This document shows positions 1 through 11,662 of a stretch of 64,000 nucleotides of DNA, piece by piece. Source of the DNA: Guyanagaster necrorhizus (taxonomy: Eukaryota; Basidiomycota; Agaricomycetes; Agaricales; Physalacriaceae); assembly GCF_019112545.1 (NCBI RefSeq), contig NW_025064924.1:101552-165551 (forward strand). Reading direction: 5' to 3'. Position 1 is the stretch's first letter; each line of letters starts with the position of its first letter. The notes under the pieces are model-generated. The model ran no database searches. It was not told the origin of the DNA and saw only the letters and a list, made by a program, of their open reading frames with translations. Made by a program: the position numbers and the translations under genes.

Positions 1-1257
1 AATTTCGAGATATCAATAAACGCATCAAACAACGCTGGAACGATAAAAGGAGCCCTGCACTCCCGCCGAATGTCCATCAGCACCATCTCACACTCGATCC
101 TCTGCTTCCTCTCTGTGTCGATTTCCAGCTCAAATTCGTCTCGGAATACTGTTGGGTAACGCGCGTAAGCGAAGGAAGAAAGGATTGAAGGGACATACGG
201 AAATCAGGCTCAGGGATAGTCGGTGCTCCCATGTGTTGGAGCTTCTCTCTGATCCTTTTCTGCCGTGCAGCAAGGAATTTCATCTCTTCGTTAAGCAACC
301 CAAGCTCATGCAGCAGGGAGGACTCATCGTCACTGAATGCGCTTCCAGTACGAGATCTCTTGGCTGGCGGTGGCGGTGGCGGCGACACCGAGCGAGAGGT
401 TCGTTTGCCGATTACGATCTGAGGGGTGCCCATGTTAGCAAATATCATAAAAGAATGATATTAACTTACAGATGACTCTCCTTCCACTGGAGTGGAGTAT
501 AAGACAGGACTCTGGGGTCCTGAGTGTATGTCTAGTTGATCAAGACATGGAACGGCAATCTCAGACATGATTGCTGGACAGTCTGATCCTGTGTATTGAG
601 GATATGATGTGCCCATCTGTACTACTTGGGTTAAATTCGATACAGATGGTCCGCTGAGTCGTGATTCATCCAAAGCGCTCTCCGGGATGGGTGTCGAATG
701 AGGGATGTTAATGAGGTCTTGAGGAGGTATTGAGGTAGGAACACGACCCATAACGGGGAATTGCATAGGCGGAGGCGGACGATGGAGTTTTTTGTCTGAC
801 CTGGTCAAAATCAGTAAAGAGCACCAAACATGGCAAGGAACTCACACGGGCTTCAAGGTTATCTTCGAGCTATCAATAAATGATGAGACAAGGGAACGGC
901 GTGGATGTGTATGGCATACTTACATTCTCTGCTTGTATAACTGTTCTTGCGAAATGCTTGCTATTTTTCTCTTCAGAACTTCATGGAATTGCTATAGTGA
1001 AGGAGGTAAGATGCAGAATGAGAAGATATACAGGCAAACAGACATACCCCGCCCTGTTCTCTTTTCCAAAAAAACTTGACAATACCCCCCGCTGGTATAG
1101 TCAGAGAAGACTCTGGGGGTTCAGGGAAGCCAAGAGACTTCAAATCCTGTCGAAGAGCTCTGACAGCGGTCTTGGTCATTTTTGGACCAGGAGTGAAGGT
1201 GGCAGCTCTTGGAGGAAGATAAAGAACGCGAACAATAAGAAGGACCGAGTGAGTCAT
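1..1257 (-). CDS. Gene A: unknown coiled-coil protein, 3' end cut by window edge
   Basis: I do not recognise this family. Five exons can be read. Exon 1 starts MTHSVLLIVRVLYLPPRAAT and contains TPGPK and a WKRE end. Exon 2 begins QFHEVLKRKIASIS. Exon 3 (about 472-791) is rich in proline and serine. Exon 4 contains a PPPPPPAKRSR stretch followed by a heptad-like helix (LLHELGLLNEEMKFLAARQK). Exon 5 is a charged helix ending IRRECRAPFIVPALFDAF, and the stop lies beyond base 1. Introns are 50-90 bases with GT-AG ends; the one before exon 4 carries a GCTAAC branch site. The same order of blocks appears in gene B near 54 kb, which supports a real gene. The KRSR patch and coiled coil would fit a nuclear or scaffold protein, but that is inference. 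It is head-to-head with the HMG-box gene, about 710 bases apart. Confidence 0.7.
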
Positions 1258-1969
1258 GGTTCAAGGTGTACGTAGTTACGGAGAAACCAAGGGAATAATT
1301 CGAGTCCCGGTGTAAGTGAGAGGAACACTAAAGGTAGCTGACTGCAGCTATAGACACAAAGATAACAAGCGAACGGTGGTGGTACTAAGAGACATGATGT
1401 TAGACAGAATGTTGAACATTCGGTCAATGTCGGTCCGATGTGGCAGCGGCATGATTCGGCATTGACCGCAAGAGGATAGGCTCTATGGACTATAGAAGTA
1501 CACACGTAAGTACTGGCAGCGAGTATTGAAGAGCTGCTCCTTGGTGTGACTAGGAAAATAGTTGCAGGTCCTTATCGCAAAGCGATACACAGAGCGGCTG
1601 TGACCGTACTCTTTACTAGCTCGAACAAAGAGACAAATCCACGAAAACCGTAATGGGCGCGCAGACAAAGGCTCGAGACTTTGGCACCAATTTCGAGACC
1701 ATAAATGGAATGCCGACCGTACGCCGAGATAACGCCAAAAACACAAGTTGGGCAACCGAATGACACATCTCTCTCACGTACACTTTCAACCCATAAAAGG
1801 GGATTCCCAGATACAACCAGTGTCGCCACAGGGTCCTGCAGGATGGTGTCAAAAGAGCAGCGAAAAATGAGGGCCCCCCACTGCAACTTCCCCAGTTCTA
1901 CGACGACCACACGTCCTACAGACGTACAGCACCTCATCCTCCTCGTTTACCGCAAAAAAACGCGTCGTT
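1258..1969. other. Intergenic region between divergent gene A and HMG-box gene
   Basis: This stretch separates two divergently transcribed genes and should hold both promoters. I see no clear TATA box and no coding frame with splice signals. The several open frames on both strands have no recognisable protein character. Confidence 0.4.
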
Positions 1970-3008
1970 ATGGCTCACTCTCTGTCCGCGTACACGACGA
2001 ATGACAGTCAGTACTCACTCAATGCTATTATACCTGTTTCTGACTCCTTTTTCAATGCTTAGAAGTGCACTTGAGTGGCATCTTGACCCAATCTGATACT
2101 CCGTCTACGGATGGGTCGACGCCCGTCTCTTCTTGTGGGTCCTCTACTCCTACCACGGAGTCAGATGGATGTCACGTACCCCGTCCACCGAATTGCTTCA
2201 TGATATTCCGATCCGAATTTTTGGCGCTTCACAGTGACGAGACGCAGACAAAAGCTAGCAAATTGGCTGGGGCGGCGTGGAGAAAGCTCCCCAAGGAGAG
2301 GAAGGACCATTACAAGGAGCTTGCGAAGGACAGGAAGGAGGATCATGCGCGTGCGCATCCTGGCTACAAGTACAAGCCTCGTCGCTCTAAACGGGGGAAG
2401 AAAGCAGATGGACGCAAGAAAGTCAAAGCGCAAATCAACCGCCTGGATGCGCAGAGTTTCTACGAGCCTCCTCCGATCGCGAATCCGACGGTGCCTGAGG
2501 TTCTCCAGTCCCTTGGCCTCGTTTCGGCCTCCGTCGTAGAGTCGAATCAGTCTTTTGGGACGAATGGAAACGAAATCGTCTTCGACTTCGCTGCGATACA
2601 GGTTATGGGGGCAGCTCCGACCGTCTACGATACTGCACCTCCTTCTGCGCATCCCTTTTCCCGGCTTGATATCTCTCAGATTGAAGCATCCGATGCTTAT
2701 TTCCCCCACATCGCGACCGATAGCGGAGTATCCGTGCCGTATAACGATGATGTTTGTTATTATTCTACCCTCACCAAAATTCGTTCGCTCATGCTCACTC
2801 ACAGTCTTCTTGGATGGATACCCTGTATGGATTTAATGGAAGCCTAAATAATGAATGGGATCCTCAGTCGAACCTGATTTCGGCTACGATGGATTACCTC
2901 GACCGCGCTGCTGATAACCCTTTGCATTATCTCTCACTTCCGGACTCCTTGTCTTCTATGACAAGTGATGGTGGCGCCGGTCTTTTCAACTTGTTCGAGT
3001 CATACTAA
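1970..3008 (+). CDS. HMG-box transcription factor
   Basis: The protein has one HMG box, the DNA-bending domain of the MATA/SOX type. The box starts at HVPRPPNCFMIFRSEF and runs through AAWRKLPKERKDHY and HARAHPGYKYKPRR to a basic tail with KRGKK. The start chosen is ATG at 1970: a 37-base first exon (MAHSLSAYTTND) joins across an intron (2007-2062) in frame to VHLSGILTQSD. A second intron (about 2728-2804) is inferred because the long frame otherwise runs into an unrelated tail, while the splice gives an end with SSWMDTLYGFN and GGAGLFNLFESY. The protein is about 310 residues. In basidiomycetes such proteins often control sexual development or fruiting. This one has no evident homeodomain partner nearby, so its specific role is open. 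The domain call is firm; the last splice is less so. Confidence 0.82.
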
Positions 3009-3926
3009 TACGATTCTGTAGTTTATTTACATCGCCCAACGATTATCATATGTACAACGAAAGTATGTATTTATAGTTTCCTGGAGATACTACGAAGAGC
3101 CTACTGCATGTAACAAAATCTCGTTGACTTGACCCACTCACCACATTAATGTATTACGCGCTTGCCATTCTTCCCAACTAGTATGGAAAGGTATTCCCCA
3201 AGCCTCTTCTGCGTTGGACAAGATCGATGTCACAGCAGTCCTGATATCAATAACTTGACCAGAGGCCGCCGATAAGGAACGAAGAAAAAGTATATGCATG
3301 AATCAGTAAATATGTAAATTGTATGGATGTCAGTATGCAATGTCAGATATAACTCAATCGTTCTCATCTTCTCAAAATAATGTCCGCCCGAATGGATGAA
3401 CCAGATTTCCATCGCTACGGCGCCCTCCGTTTCCGATAAAGCTACCATGATCCTGATCTAGCACACCTATTGACGACTCTGGAATAGTGTAGAGCGACCT
3501 CTTCAAGAATTTCGAAGAGGTGACGAAGGCCAATTTAGACGAAAAAAGACGACGAGGGCTGGCACGCGGCTGAGGTTGTGACCGCGAAAACAGTGGCAGC
3601 GAGCTTACTTAGATGTAGGCGAAGCTGCTACCAAAGATATCAATCGAGAATTTATGAAATGGTGTGTGTGCGGATCGTGAAGAAGAACTGGGTGAGTCCA
3701 GAATGATGGGTCTACACTCATTTATTCATGTTCCAATTAGCAGCGTGGTGGGCATCTGGGTATGTCGCGGAGACGACATCGACCTTGACGACCCATTCAG
3801 CTGAATATCGAGGTATTGCATTTTCCCGCTCTTGTTACCACCTTGTTTCGTATCATTCCACTGTACCCCGATCAATCGCTATAATTATGTTTTGCAACTC
3901 GGTGTTCTATAATTTTTTTTTACAGC
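3009..3926. other. Region without a recognised gene
   Basis: This holds the HMG gene 3' region and then AT-rich sequence with only short frames. The last part leads into a polypyrimidine tract (TTTTTTTTTACAG) that looks like a splice acceptor for the exon starting near 3927. Confidence 0.35.
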
Positions 3927-4235
3927 AAGCAAAGCATCAGATCACTCAGCAGATGGGTAAGGGTGCCATGTCCTATGCTAGACGACGACGAGAGTCCTTA
4001 TAGCTCTACCCATCCTTGCATCCATGCCACATCGAATGGTTCTTTAACTGTGACAATTGGTTTTCGTACACGACAAGGCTCTGGTGAAGATCTCAAGGAG
4101 ATACAGACTGTATTTTCACGGTATGACAGCCTCATGGTGGACAAGTATCTGTATTACATTGTCAAAGGTCAGACGGCGCCAAAGTGGAGACCGGCCCGAT
4201 TAGGATTTCAGAGTGCTTCCCATTTCAATCTTTGA
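3927..4235 (+). CDS. Exon pair of an unrecognised gene, possibly truncated
   Basis: A strong acceptor (T-tract plus ACAG) is followed by a short exon reading QAKHQITQQM. A GTAAGG donor and a CTATGCTAG acceptor then lead to an in-frame exon with DDDESPYSSTHPCIH, GSLTVTIGFRTRQGSGE and MVDKYLYYIVKG. The frame and splice sites agree, so this is probably real coding sequence. No family is recognised and the 5' exons could not be placed. The reading ends 13 bases before a solo LTR, so the gene may have been shortened by that insertion or may simply end there. Confidence 0.35.
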   Translation, partial: KQSIRSLSRWVRVPCPMLDDDESPYSSTHPCIHATSNGSLTVTIGFRTRQGSGEDLKEIQTVFSRYDSLMVDKYLYYIVKGQTAPKWRPARLGFQSASHFNL

Positions 4236-4247
4236 AGCGTCTAGCTG

Positions 4248-4464
4248 TGTTGGGATTTTGCTGGAAAGTTCTAGAAAGGGCAATCCGGCATCATGCCGAG
4301 AGTTGATGAGTAAGCCCGAGAGAAAGAGAAAGTTGTAGTAAATTCTAGATACAAGCCTGGAGAGTATAAATACAAGCTCTGTAGGAGCTGCAGAATAAGG
4401 AGTTCATACCATCTGGCCTTACCAGCCTGGAGTCTACCCTGCGCAACACCGAGGATTTCCAACA
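4248..4464 (+). mobile_element. Solo LTR, copy 1 (217 bp)
   Basis: The element begins TGTTGGGATTTTGC and ends GATTTCCAACA, so its ends are TGTTGG...CCAACA, the TG...CA form of an LTR. It is flanked by a perfect 5-bp direct repeat, AGCTG (4243-4247 and 4465-4469). Inside are a TATA-like GAGTATAAATAC and an AATAA, as expected of LTR promoter and polyadenylation signals. Two further copies of the same length lie at 23132 and 52529. No internal retrotransposon genes adjoin it. Confidence 0.88.
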
Positions 4465-4873
4465 AGCTGGAACCGTAGGGCTACCTATCGCAATGATGGA
4501 GGGTCGCTGAGAATTTGAGAATCACGTCTGTGTGTCAGTGGATTCCACCAGAAAGTATTCAGGGTTGAAGGTAACCAAAAAAGTACCCGCTCCGCTTTCT
4601 TTGTACCCTTCATATACTATCCGAAAGATAGCAACAGGCAGCGACCACGTCCTTCCACCGCAACGCTCTTCACTTATAACAGGACTTATTTTCCTTTTTC
4701 ATACTGGTTCCCTCTCCACACTTCGTGCTTTGATTCGGAACCCCGCCTTTCTGCAGCATGTTTGTGGGTTTGGACAAAGAAATAACGACAAGTGATGATA
4801 ACGCCACTCAATAAAATTCTTGCATATATAGGCCTCCTTATGTTTAACTAGGTTCCTCCCAAGCTCCCCCATC
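4465..4873. other. Region without a recognised gene, 5' side of the small gene
   Basis: Nothing coding is recognised. The last part should hold the promoter of the gene starting at 4874, but no clear TATA box is seen. Confidence 0.35.
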
Positions 4874-5404
4874 ATGGCTGATAACCCTGATTTTCTTGTC
4901 GAAGCTCTGAAGTACGTTTTTCTCCTCCCTTCCGGCAACTTGTATTTCTTACCTATTGTCCATCTAAGAAACACAGAATTGACACCGGAGCAATGGAGTA
5001 CCATTTACGACGCGTATGTTCCAGTGCTTGACCTCTATTCTGGCTGAAAACTCACTTGATGGATTTAAAGTTGTGACCAATGCCTAAAGATCATCGGCGA
5101 TTCTTTATCTTCATCTTCACAATCCTCGACTTTCATAATCTCCACGCCATCGAACGTCGAACGTGCAATGTATTCTGGATCTAGCTCTACAGTTGTTGTC
5201 CCTTCCATGCTGCACCTCAGTTCTAGTAGCCCCATAATTTCAGATCCCATCGCATTCAATAATCTGAAGCGAAAGCTCCAAGAAATTCAAGAATCTGCTA
5301 GCAACGAGTCGATAACTTTTCCGCATCTTGATCGTGCAATCAAAGCGTACACGAGTGGCCAGAGTCGTGGTTTTGTGTCATCTGCTTCGAAAGCAGCTAC
5401 CTAA
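4874..5404 (+). CDS. Small protein of unknown function
   Basis: Three exons join in one frame. The first reads MADNPDFLVEAL. After an intron with GTACGT and CTAAG ends comes NTELTPEQWSTIYDA. After a second intron (GTATGT...TTTAAAG) comes a long exon starting CDQCLKIIGDS and ending SSASKAAT before TAA. The protein is about 140 residues, rich in serine, with no signal peptide, membrane segment or known motif. The consistent splices and full-length frame make a real gene likely. It is convergent with the HET-domain gene on its right. Confidence 0.6.
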
Positions 5405-5698
5405 TATTCGAACGAACCTGCAAATTCCCGTTTACAACCTACACGTCGGGTACCTAGGGATGAGGTACATTTGCCCCGTACTTTTCAGTTTTGCCTCTCA
5501 CAACTGCCTATTGACCATTAGGCGTCTTGTAATTGGTTGTGAAAAAAGGACTAAAGCCCCCTGAACAATTTGACATGCCAGATAAAACTGTATCTGTTGT
5601 GATTTTCTCCGTTGTATCAAACCTTTTACTGTTGTTCTTCTTCATAATATTATCCATCCCGTATCGGAAACGTGGCAACTACAAATATATCACTTTTA

Positions 5699-7351
5699 TT
5701 AAACAAGATAGTTCCTAATCGACCGTTTAGCGATTCCCAATTTCTTCAACCTTTGTATCTCTCTTGCATCCGTCATGGTGAACACTGATACCTTCTCGAA
5801 CTTCTGCCCTGACAATCTTCGTCCGGCGACCCAATGAATTTCTGTCCATGGCGCACGGGTCACGAATGCTCCACTTTTCCCTTGGCTGCTGGCTATCAAT
5901 GTGTACGAGTCGTCAGATATCTCATACAGATGAGCGGCGACGATTCCGAGTGAATGAGACTTTCCAGTGTCATCTTTGACAACTAGCTTCCCCCGTCGTA
6001 TCAGTCCTTTCGGATCTTCCGCACCCAATCCCTGTACGCGGCCCTCTTCAATGCACATCCCGTCGTACCAGTCAGCATTCGTCTCTTCGTCGCGCTCCAC
6101 ATCCGCGTACAGGCTGACCCTACCTATCGGCAGACGCCTCTCAGTCATGACTTGGTTCCATGACGGTCTCCAAGTATGTTCGCTCCCAGGTCTAGGATAC
6201 AGGAAGAACATATCCCCCCTGTGTTTCGTCCGCATCGTATTCACCACCGCCAACCAAAGAGCATCGACAGACTGTGTCTCATCATACGTTGGTATTGCCT
6301 TGAACCGTAAAGGGAATATCAATGCCGCAACATGATCCACCGCATGCTCCGACTTGCGCTGGCGAAGATGCACTAGCAAGTCGAACACATTGTCGACGCG
6401 GTGTACGGTATCTACCAGGGACTCCAATTGTTCGTTGATCCTGTCTAGTACGGCCTTGTGATCCTGCTCCGCGGCTGTCTGCGGGGTCATCCCTGCTCCA
6501 TCGTCAGTGACCCCGCCTATAATCCACTTCCTGCTGATCTCCTGTAACGTCCACGCACGGTTCAGCCAAAAACGGGGACTATCCAAGTCGTCCATTTTCA
6601 AGCTGAAGGCCCCTCCCAGCCCACAGAAGTAGTACACGACCATCTCGGTTTCGTGATACACATACCCGCTAGTGGATACGTCGAGCTTCCATTCCTCCTC
6701 ACGCAGAAGTTCATTCTCCTCTTTTCCACGTCGTCTCAAACAGAGAACGTCCAACCAGATGTATTCCGCGCCTAGGTTCAGCATCTCAATTCGGACGAGA
6801 TCCAAATTGCCATCTTTATGAATGGGAACTGGCCATTCGTGTGCATTTATGGGTGTGTTGACTTGAACACGATGTTCAGGGCTCATCCAAGCGTACGATA
6901 TCGCCCATGGTTTCTTCTCAGAGATGATCCACTGTGGTACCACACGGTTGCTATAAAGATCCCATACGCGTCGAGGGGGCATGTTCGGATTTACGATCCA
7001 ATTGCCCACGAGCGCTTCTCGTCGCATATTCTGGTCCCTCTCTTCACGTATGCGTAGTTCATTCTGTATGGCGCTCCAGTTGGCGTTGTACCAGATTGGG
7101 CGTAGACGGCCGTATGCGGTGCCAAAATCATATTTCCTCGAGATACAGCTTTCGAGAATGGAATGTAAGGAGGAATTGTTCAGCGTGTATGATGTTCCGA
7201 GGGTGGTGTTGAGTTGATCTAAAAGCCCGACGACGCCTATGCTGGTACAGGTAGTATTGGCGAGAGAAGAAGTTATGACGGGTTTTCTACCCGTGTAGGA
7301 TCGTTGATTCGGAACTGGAATCGATGATTCTACCTTTCCTATCTCAGTCAA
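5699..7351 (-). CDS. HET-domain-like protein (heterokaryon incompatibility family)
   Basis: The frame is uninterrupted for 550 codons, which is rare for a gene here. The middle third carries the HET signature blocks in order: PWAISYAWMSPEHR near residue 145, then LGAEYIWLDVLCLRRR near 190, then FWLNRAWTLQEIS near 265. HET domains in fungi act in non-self recognition and programmed cell death, or in related immune-like responses. The N-terminal 130 residues and the C-terminal half have no motif I recognise. No NACHT, ankyrin or WD region is fused to it, so it is a HET-only protein. The start is the first ATG of the frame; an extra 5' exon cannot be excluded. Basidiomycetes carry many such genes, and a role in actual vegetative incompatibility is only inferred. 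Confidence 0.75.
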   Translation of the reverse strand: MTEIGKVESSIPVPNQRSYTGRKPVITSSLANTTCTSIGVVGLLDQLNTTLGTSYTLNNSSLHSILESCISRKYDFGTAYGRLRPIWYNANWSAIQNELRIREERDQNMRREALVGNWIVNPNMPPRRVWDLYSNRVVPQWIISEKKPWAISYAWMSPEHRVQVNTPINAHEWPVPIHKDGNLDLVRIEMLNLGAEYIWLDVLCLRRRGKEENELLREEEWKLDVSTSGYVYHETEMVVYYFCGLGGAFSLKMDDLDSPRFWLNRAWTLQEISRKWIIGGVTDDGAGMTPQTAAEQDHKAVLDRINEQLESLVDTVHRVDNVFDLLVHLRQRKSEHAVDHVAALIFPLRFKAIPTYDETQSVDALWLAVVNTMRTKHRGDMFFLYPRPGSEHTWRPSWNQVMTERRLPIGRVSLYADVERDEETNADWYDGMCIEEGRVQGLGAEDPKGLIRRGKLVVKDDTGKSHSLGIVAAHLYEISDDSYTLIASSQGKSGAFVTRAPWTEIHWVAGRRLSGQKFEKVSVFTMTDAREIQRLKKLGIAKRSIRNYLV

Positions 7352-9540
7352 GGCAGAAATAATGACTTGGGGATAAGTACGAGGCTCGCTTAGACGTGAT
7401 TGCAGTGACTGCTATATGTTACTGACTGCTGTTCTTTTTCATTTTCGACACTTACCCCCATTGTAACAATCGGATCAGTTTCAAAGCGACGGCGAATATT
7501 GTAGCGTATTCGAGCTGGCCTAGTCGTCATTGAAATGGGACTTTATAGGGAAGCCAAAGTACGATACATACTGTTTTCAATCCTCCAGTTGCCCAAACGC
7601 CAGTCAAATCAGTAGGAAGTCAAGGTCCAATATTCCCATCAGCCTTGACATTCATCACGATAAAGAATACACTTTCATCACATGATGTGAACTAAAGTTG
7701 ACCTATGATTCTGTCGGTATATGGAGGCGTCCGAGGATCGAACGGTGGGATACCTGTTAATAGTGAAGAATCACATCATTAAGTACCCACTCAACATCCC
7801 GAGATTAATGAGTACATGCATATATTTTCAGCCTGGACGTGAGAGCTCTAGTGCGGAAGAAGGAAATGCTTGTGTTGAAGGTCTAACATGGAAGGGAACG
7901 AAAGGAGGAACTCATCTGTACCTAGGACGTCGCAGTAAATGGGAAAGGTACGGGTTCGGAGCCGGTTGATCCCGAGGGCTCGGGTTGACTAAAAATGGAA
8001 TGTCGAGCGGGTCGCTTGAATAACAAATTATACAACACAGTGAATAAATTCAGTCGCAGCATACTGTAGGGTCAACGGTTCCACGGTAGTGAGGGGAATC
8101 GGGATCCCGGGGAAGGCCAATAATTACAACACCTAGCTTCCCAAAAATGGGAAGGTAGGCGCAGCGATCCCCCTGGCTAGGATTAAACCAGCCTTCGACG
8201 ACCGTCCTAACACGTTCCGCCGATATATCAATAGAGAGTTGAATATAGTCGACGTCGGGGGATCCATATTGCCGCGGATTCGTTTATGTAAGTGAATCCA
8301 GAGGTTGTTGGTAGATGCTTATAGGGAGGGAACCTCAGTGCCTCGAGGGGGACTAAATCTTGTCCCCCCTCCATTGCAGTAGAAAACATCCCTGTCTCTC
8401 GAAGGAGTAAAACCAAAGCCAACAGCCGCTATTATGATCAAGTTAACATAGTCGGACTCGTGTAGATGGTGAGAAGAAACGTAAAAGATAAGTATCTATG
8501 CAAGAGACGACGATGGAAGCAATAATCAGTAGGTTTTCTGGAATTCGAACCGGAATAGACCAGAATCCGGAGTTTCCTCCTTCGTCACGTTTAAAGCTAA
8601 ATAATCCTCACCAATGATTATCCGTATGTATAAAGGAGATCAATACGCACCTACACTCTCCAACAAATCCAGTCTTCCGTACTACGGCAAATGTTCAGTG
8701 AAGATATCTTTTTACCGTCCAGGTACTTCCGAATCCATCTTCCTAGGCCTGCCCACCCTGCGGAAGTCAGTCCCATCAATTTTCCGGATCAACATTACTC
8801 TGTGTTCTTATCTAGATCTTCCTCCGAGTCGTGATAGAAGCAAAGACTTATAATTCTCCGACCCCTGACGCTGCAAGCAAAGAAGGATGGCGGTCACCAG
8901 TCCAATAGAATCGAATCCGACTCCGTCTAGGCGAAGCTGGGTTTACGACTTCACATCCCCCCAGTGGACCGATATGACGTCGTCGATGCTTCAATATCCA
9001 ATGTCAGCAAGATCCGGCCTATCTCTCAAAGCCATCCACATCCGCGCGCATTAACCACATGGAGCTGCTCGAGCAACCCAAAGAACCGTCAGCGTCTAAT
9101 GATCGAGTGGACTAACCTTGGATTGGAAGGTTAGGGTAGGCAGCTTTAATCGTACCGGTGACAACTAGAAATTGTCTTCCTCCTTTTGCCATCCTCTGAA
9201 ACTCAGAAGTGACACCGAAACATGCAAGCCAGCTTGAATGCAGATAATGGAAATGAATGACTGATTGTAGAATCCGGAAATGCGATAATAGTACATATGG
9301 AGGGAACGCCGGTAGAAAGACAGATAGAGGACAATGCGAGTGTGCTATCATACTGGGAAGAAGAGGCGAAGAACTGCTTTTAGCCTGGGCTAAAAGACAA
9401 TAAACATACGACAAACGACAGGAGGGGGGGAGGGGGGTAAAATCGGATAATAACAACACACCAAATCCGTAAATGTCCCTTCCAATTTATAGGATGGAAG
9501 ATACCATATTATGTCGAAAGCGTATATTACAGGAGCTCCA
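7352..9540. other. Long region without a recognised gene
   Basis: No frame here shows splice-consistent coding character. A tract around 7945-8220 is richer in GC and has short palindromes (GGGATCCCGGG near 8100), perhaps an old repeat. The right end should include the RING gene's 3' untranslated part, with a G-run near 9421-9437. Confidence 0.35.
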
Positions 9541-11662
9541 TCAAGCATAGGTGACTCCAGGTAATGTCATCGATGAAGCTATCATTTTCCCCTTACCACT
9601 GCCAATGGATGAATGATAAGACGAGAACGCAGGAGTCGCCCGAAACGAGCTAGATGTCTTCAAATTAGGCTGACCATAAATAGGAGATCGTGAAGGGCCA
9701 GAAGCAGAGTAGAAGTTTGTGATGGATTGTGAATAAGACAAGGTGGTAGTGGGGGTGAGCCGCGAACGGCTCTGACTGTTTTCACGCCGCGTACTGCGGC
9801 TCCGGGGAGTGTTGGGAGTTTCAGGACTACGAGATGTAGAGGGTGCCGGCGCCTGGGGAGGATGTTCGGCTTTGTCGGGAGTGGCGGGCGCATCGTCTTC
9901 CCGCTCCTTCCGAGAACGTGAACGTGAACGAGAAGGTCGACCTCTCTCCAATTGCTGAGACATTTCGAAGGCATGGGCAACGTCACTGGCACGAGTGATC
10001 GGTTTACCATACACCTCATCCGAGGTCACCGATATCTCGGAAGGACGCGAGGAAGAGGAACGCGATAGGGATCCGTAACGAGACTGAGAAGTAGAGGTAC
10101 TGGTAGAAGTGTGCTGAGAAGTGAGTGTCGAAGGGAAGTGACTGGATGTGAGGTTTGGCATGGAGGACGAAGCTCGAGACGATGACTCTTCTTGCAGTAA
10201 GTCATACAGACGATCTCGGAGGTGGAGAGAGTTGTGCCTCTGAGGGGGTGGAGGTATTTTGATCCGCGATGGTTCTCCCGGAGTGGAGGGGCCAGAGCTG
10301 GAACGTAATGGCGAAGATGGACAAGTTGGTGGATCACTCACGCTAGAGCTCACCGTCGGGCCAGGAGCAGTCAACGACAGACCACTCGCGCCAAGAGGTA
10401 TTTGGGGTTTGTAAGCTGGCCCATGTGAGGAAGACCCTGAGGCGGCGCGAGTCACGGAAGTAAGTATTTGAGATGGATCATCAAAGAGATCGACAGATCG
10501 GCACTGGCAGGAGAAAGGGCAGCCTACGGCTCCACACCGTTCAGGCATCGGAATCTTCTTGTTGCAGCCTTCCTCGATATCGGGGAGCGCTATGAAACTT
10601 TCCACAGCGGAGGTCTCCGGGGTCGTACCAGCGACTTCTGGTAGAGGGGATATGAGGAGCTGTGTGGTCAGAGGAGAGAGGATATCTTGTGCGGCTTCGG
10701 TAGAAGGCCGTACATCGCTCGCCTTGCGGACTTGTTCAGACTGGGATAAAGGATCAGGGATACCGTATTGACGTAAAACGTCTCTTAACCTAGTCCTCTC
10801 GCTTTCGGCATGAAGATACTATACGGAGAACCATGAGTAGGCATCCAAACACCAGCTCGACGGAAATAGCCTTACAAGTCTGATGATGGGACGAAAGAGG
10901 AACACGTCAGCGATGGGGATGTTGGAGACGAGGACGCGGCTCACTCAGCAACACCGAAGTACGCTCCTTGAGCCTTGCTGCAATAATCCCGCAAATTGTC
11001 CTCCAACGCTTGTGCATTCCTCCTATCTCTCTTCATGTCTGCCTCGAGATCACCCGCCATCTGATCTGATCGGGCTTTCTCCGTCGCCAAATGCGCAAGT
11101 TCGCGCTTGGTCTTGAGCAAATCGCTCTTGACGTTACATAGATATGACACGACTCGATGAATGAACCGCAGCTCTGTAAACTAGTCGCTCATCAACAAAA
11201 GGGTATATAAAAGAAACCATGAAGCATGACGCACCAGATTACGCGGTTGCCCAGCGAGGAAGGACTTGCAATCCTGGATGAGCTGTCGAAGGCTCGCCTC
11301 TGTCGACCCTTCGTTAGCAATATTCGCGATGGCCTCCTGCAGCCGTCGAGCCTCCAGCTCAGCTGGAGAAGCGCTGGGTGGTCGCTCAGGGAAATGAGAC
11401 GACGACCGAACATCATCTACGTCAATATGAAGCTTCACGAAACCCCGTGGCTCAAAGCGGCTTCGGCAAAGAGGACACTTGAGACGCGTGATCTGATTGA
11501 GACAACTAATGAAAGAACGTTGAGAACGTTGACATGGGGAACAAAGAAGACTCACTTCAGGCAGAAAACATGTCCACACTCAATTGAGCAGGGTGCTTTG
11601 GTATCAATACCAAAGGGTTCGAGGCAAACGTCGCACGTCGATCCAGACCCAAGACAGAGCAT
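9541..11662 (-). CDS. RING-finger (C3HC4) protein with coiled coil and Ser/Arg-rich tail (RING1)
   Basis: A likely E3 ubiquitin ligase. Exon 1 starts MLCLGSGSTCDVCLEPFG and ends in GHVFCL. It joins across a 50-base intron to NCLNQITRLKCPLCRSRFE, giving a full C3HC4 RING in the first 65 residues. The next exons form a coiled coil (SDLLKTKRELAHLATEKAR, ALEDNLRDYCSKAQ). The long last exon starts at YLHAESERTRLRDVLRQYG, contains a short Cys cluster (CGAVGCPFSCQC) and a Ser/Pro-rich region with SRSRSRSRKER, and ends at PGVTYA. The start ATG is chosen because the same short leader precedes the RING in the second RING gene at 25 kb. The tail would suit protein binding or phosphorylation, but no substrate can be named. 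Confidence 0.8.

Noticed and set aside
2161..2802. Long minus-strand frame opposite the HMG-box gene
   Set aside because: It is the antisense shadow of the HMG-box coding exon.
1..3008. Genes A and HMG considered as an HD mating-type pair
   Set aside because: No homeodomain core (WFxNxR) is seen in either gene A or gene B.
4271..4465. A 64-residue frame shared by all three LTR copies (LGVAQGRLQAGKAR)
   Set aside because: It is simply the antisense reading of the repeated LTR; no independent sign of a protein.
8520..8600. tRNA-like B-box (GGTTCGAATTCC) on the minus strand
   Set aside because: The T-stem does not pair and no matching A-box and acceptor stem could be found.
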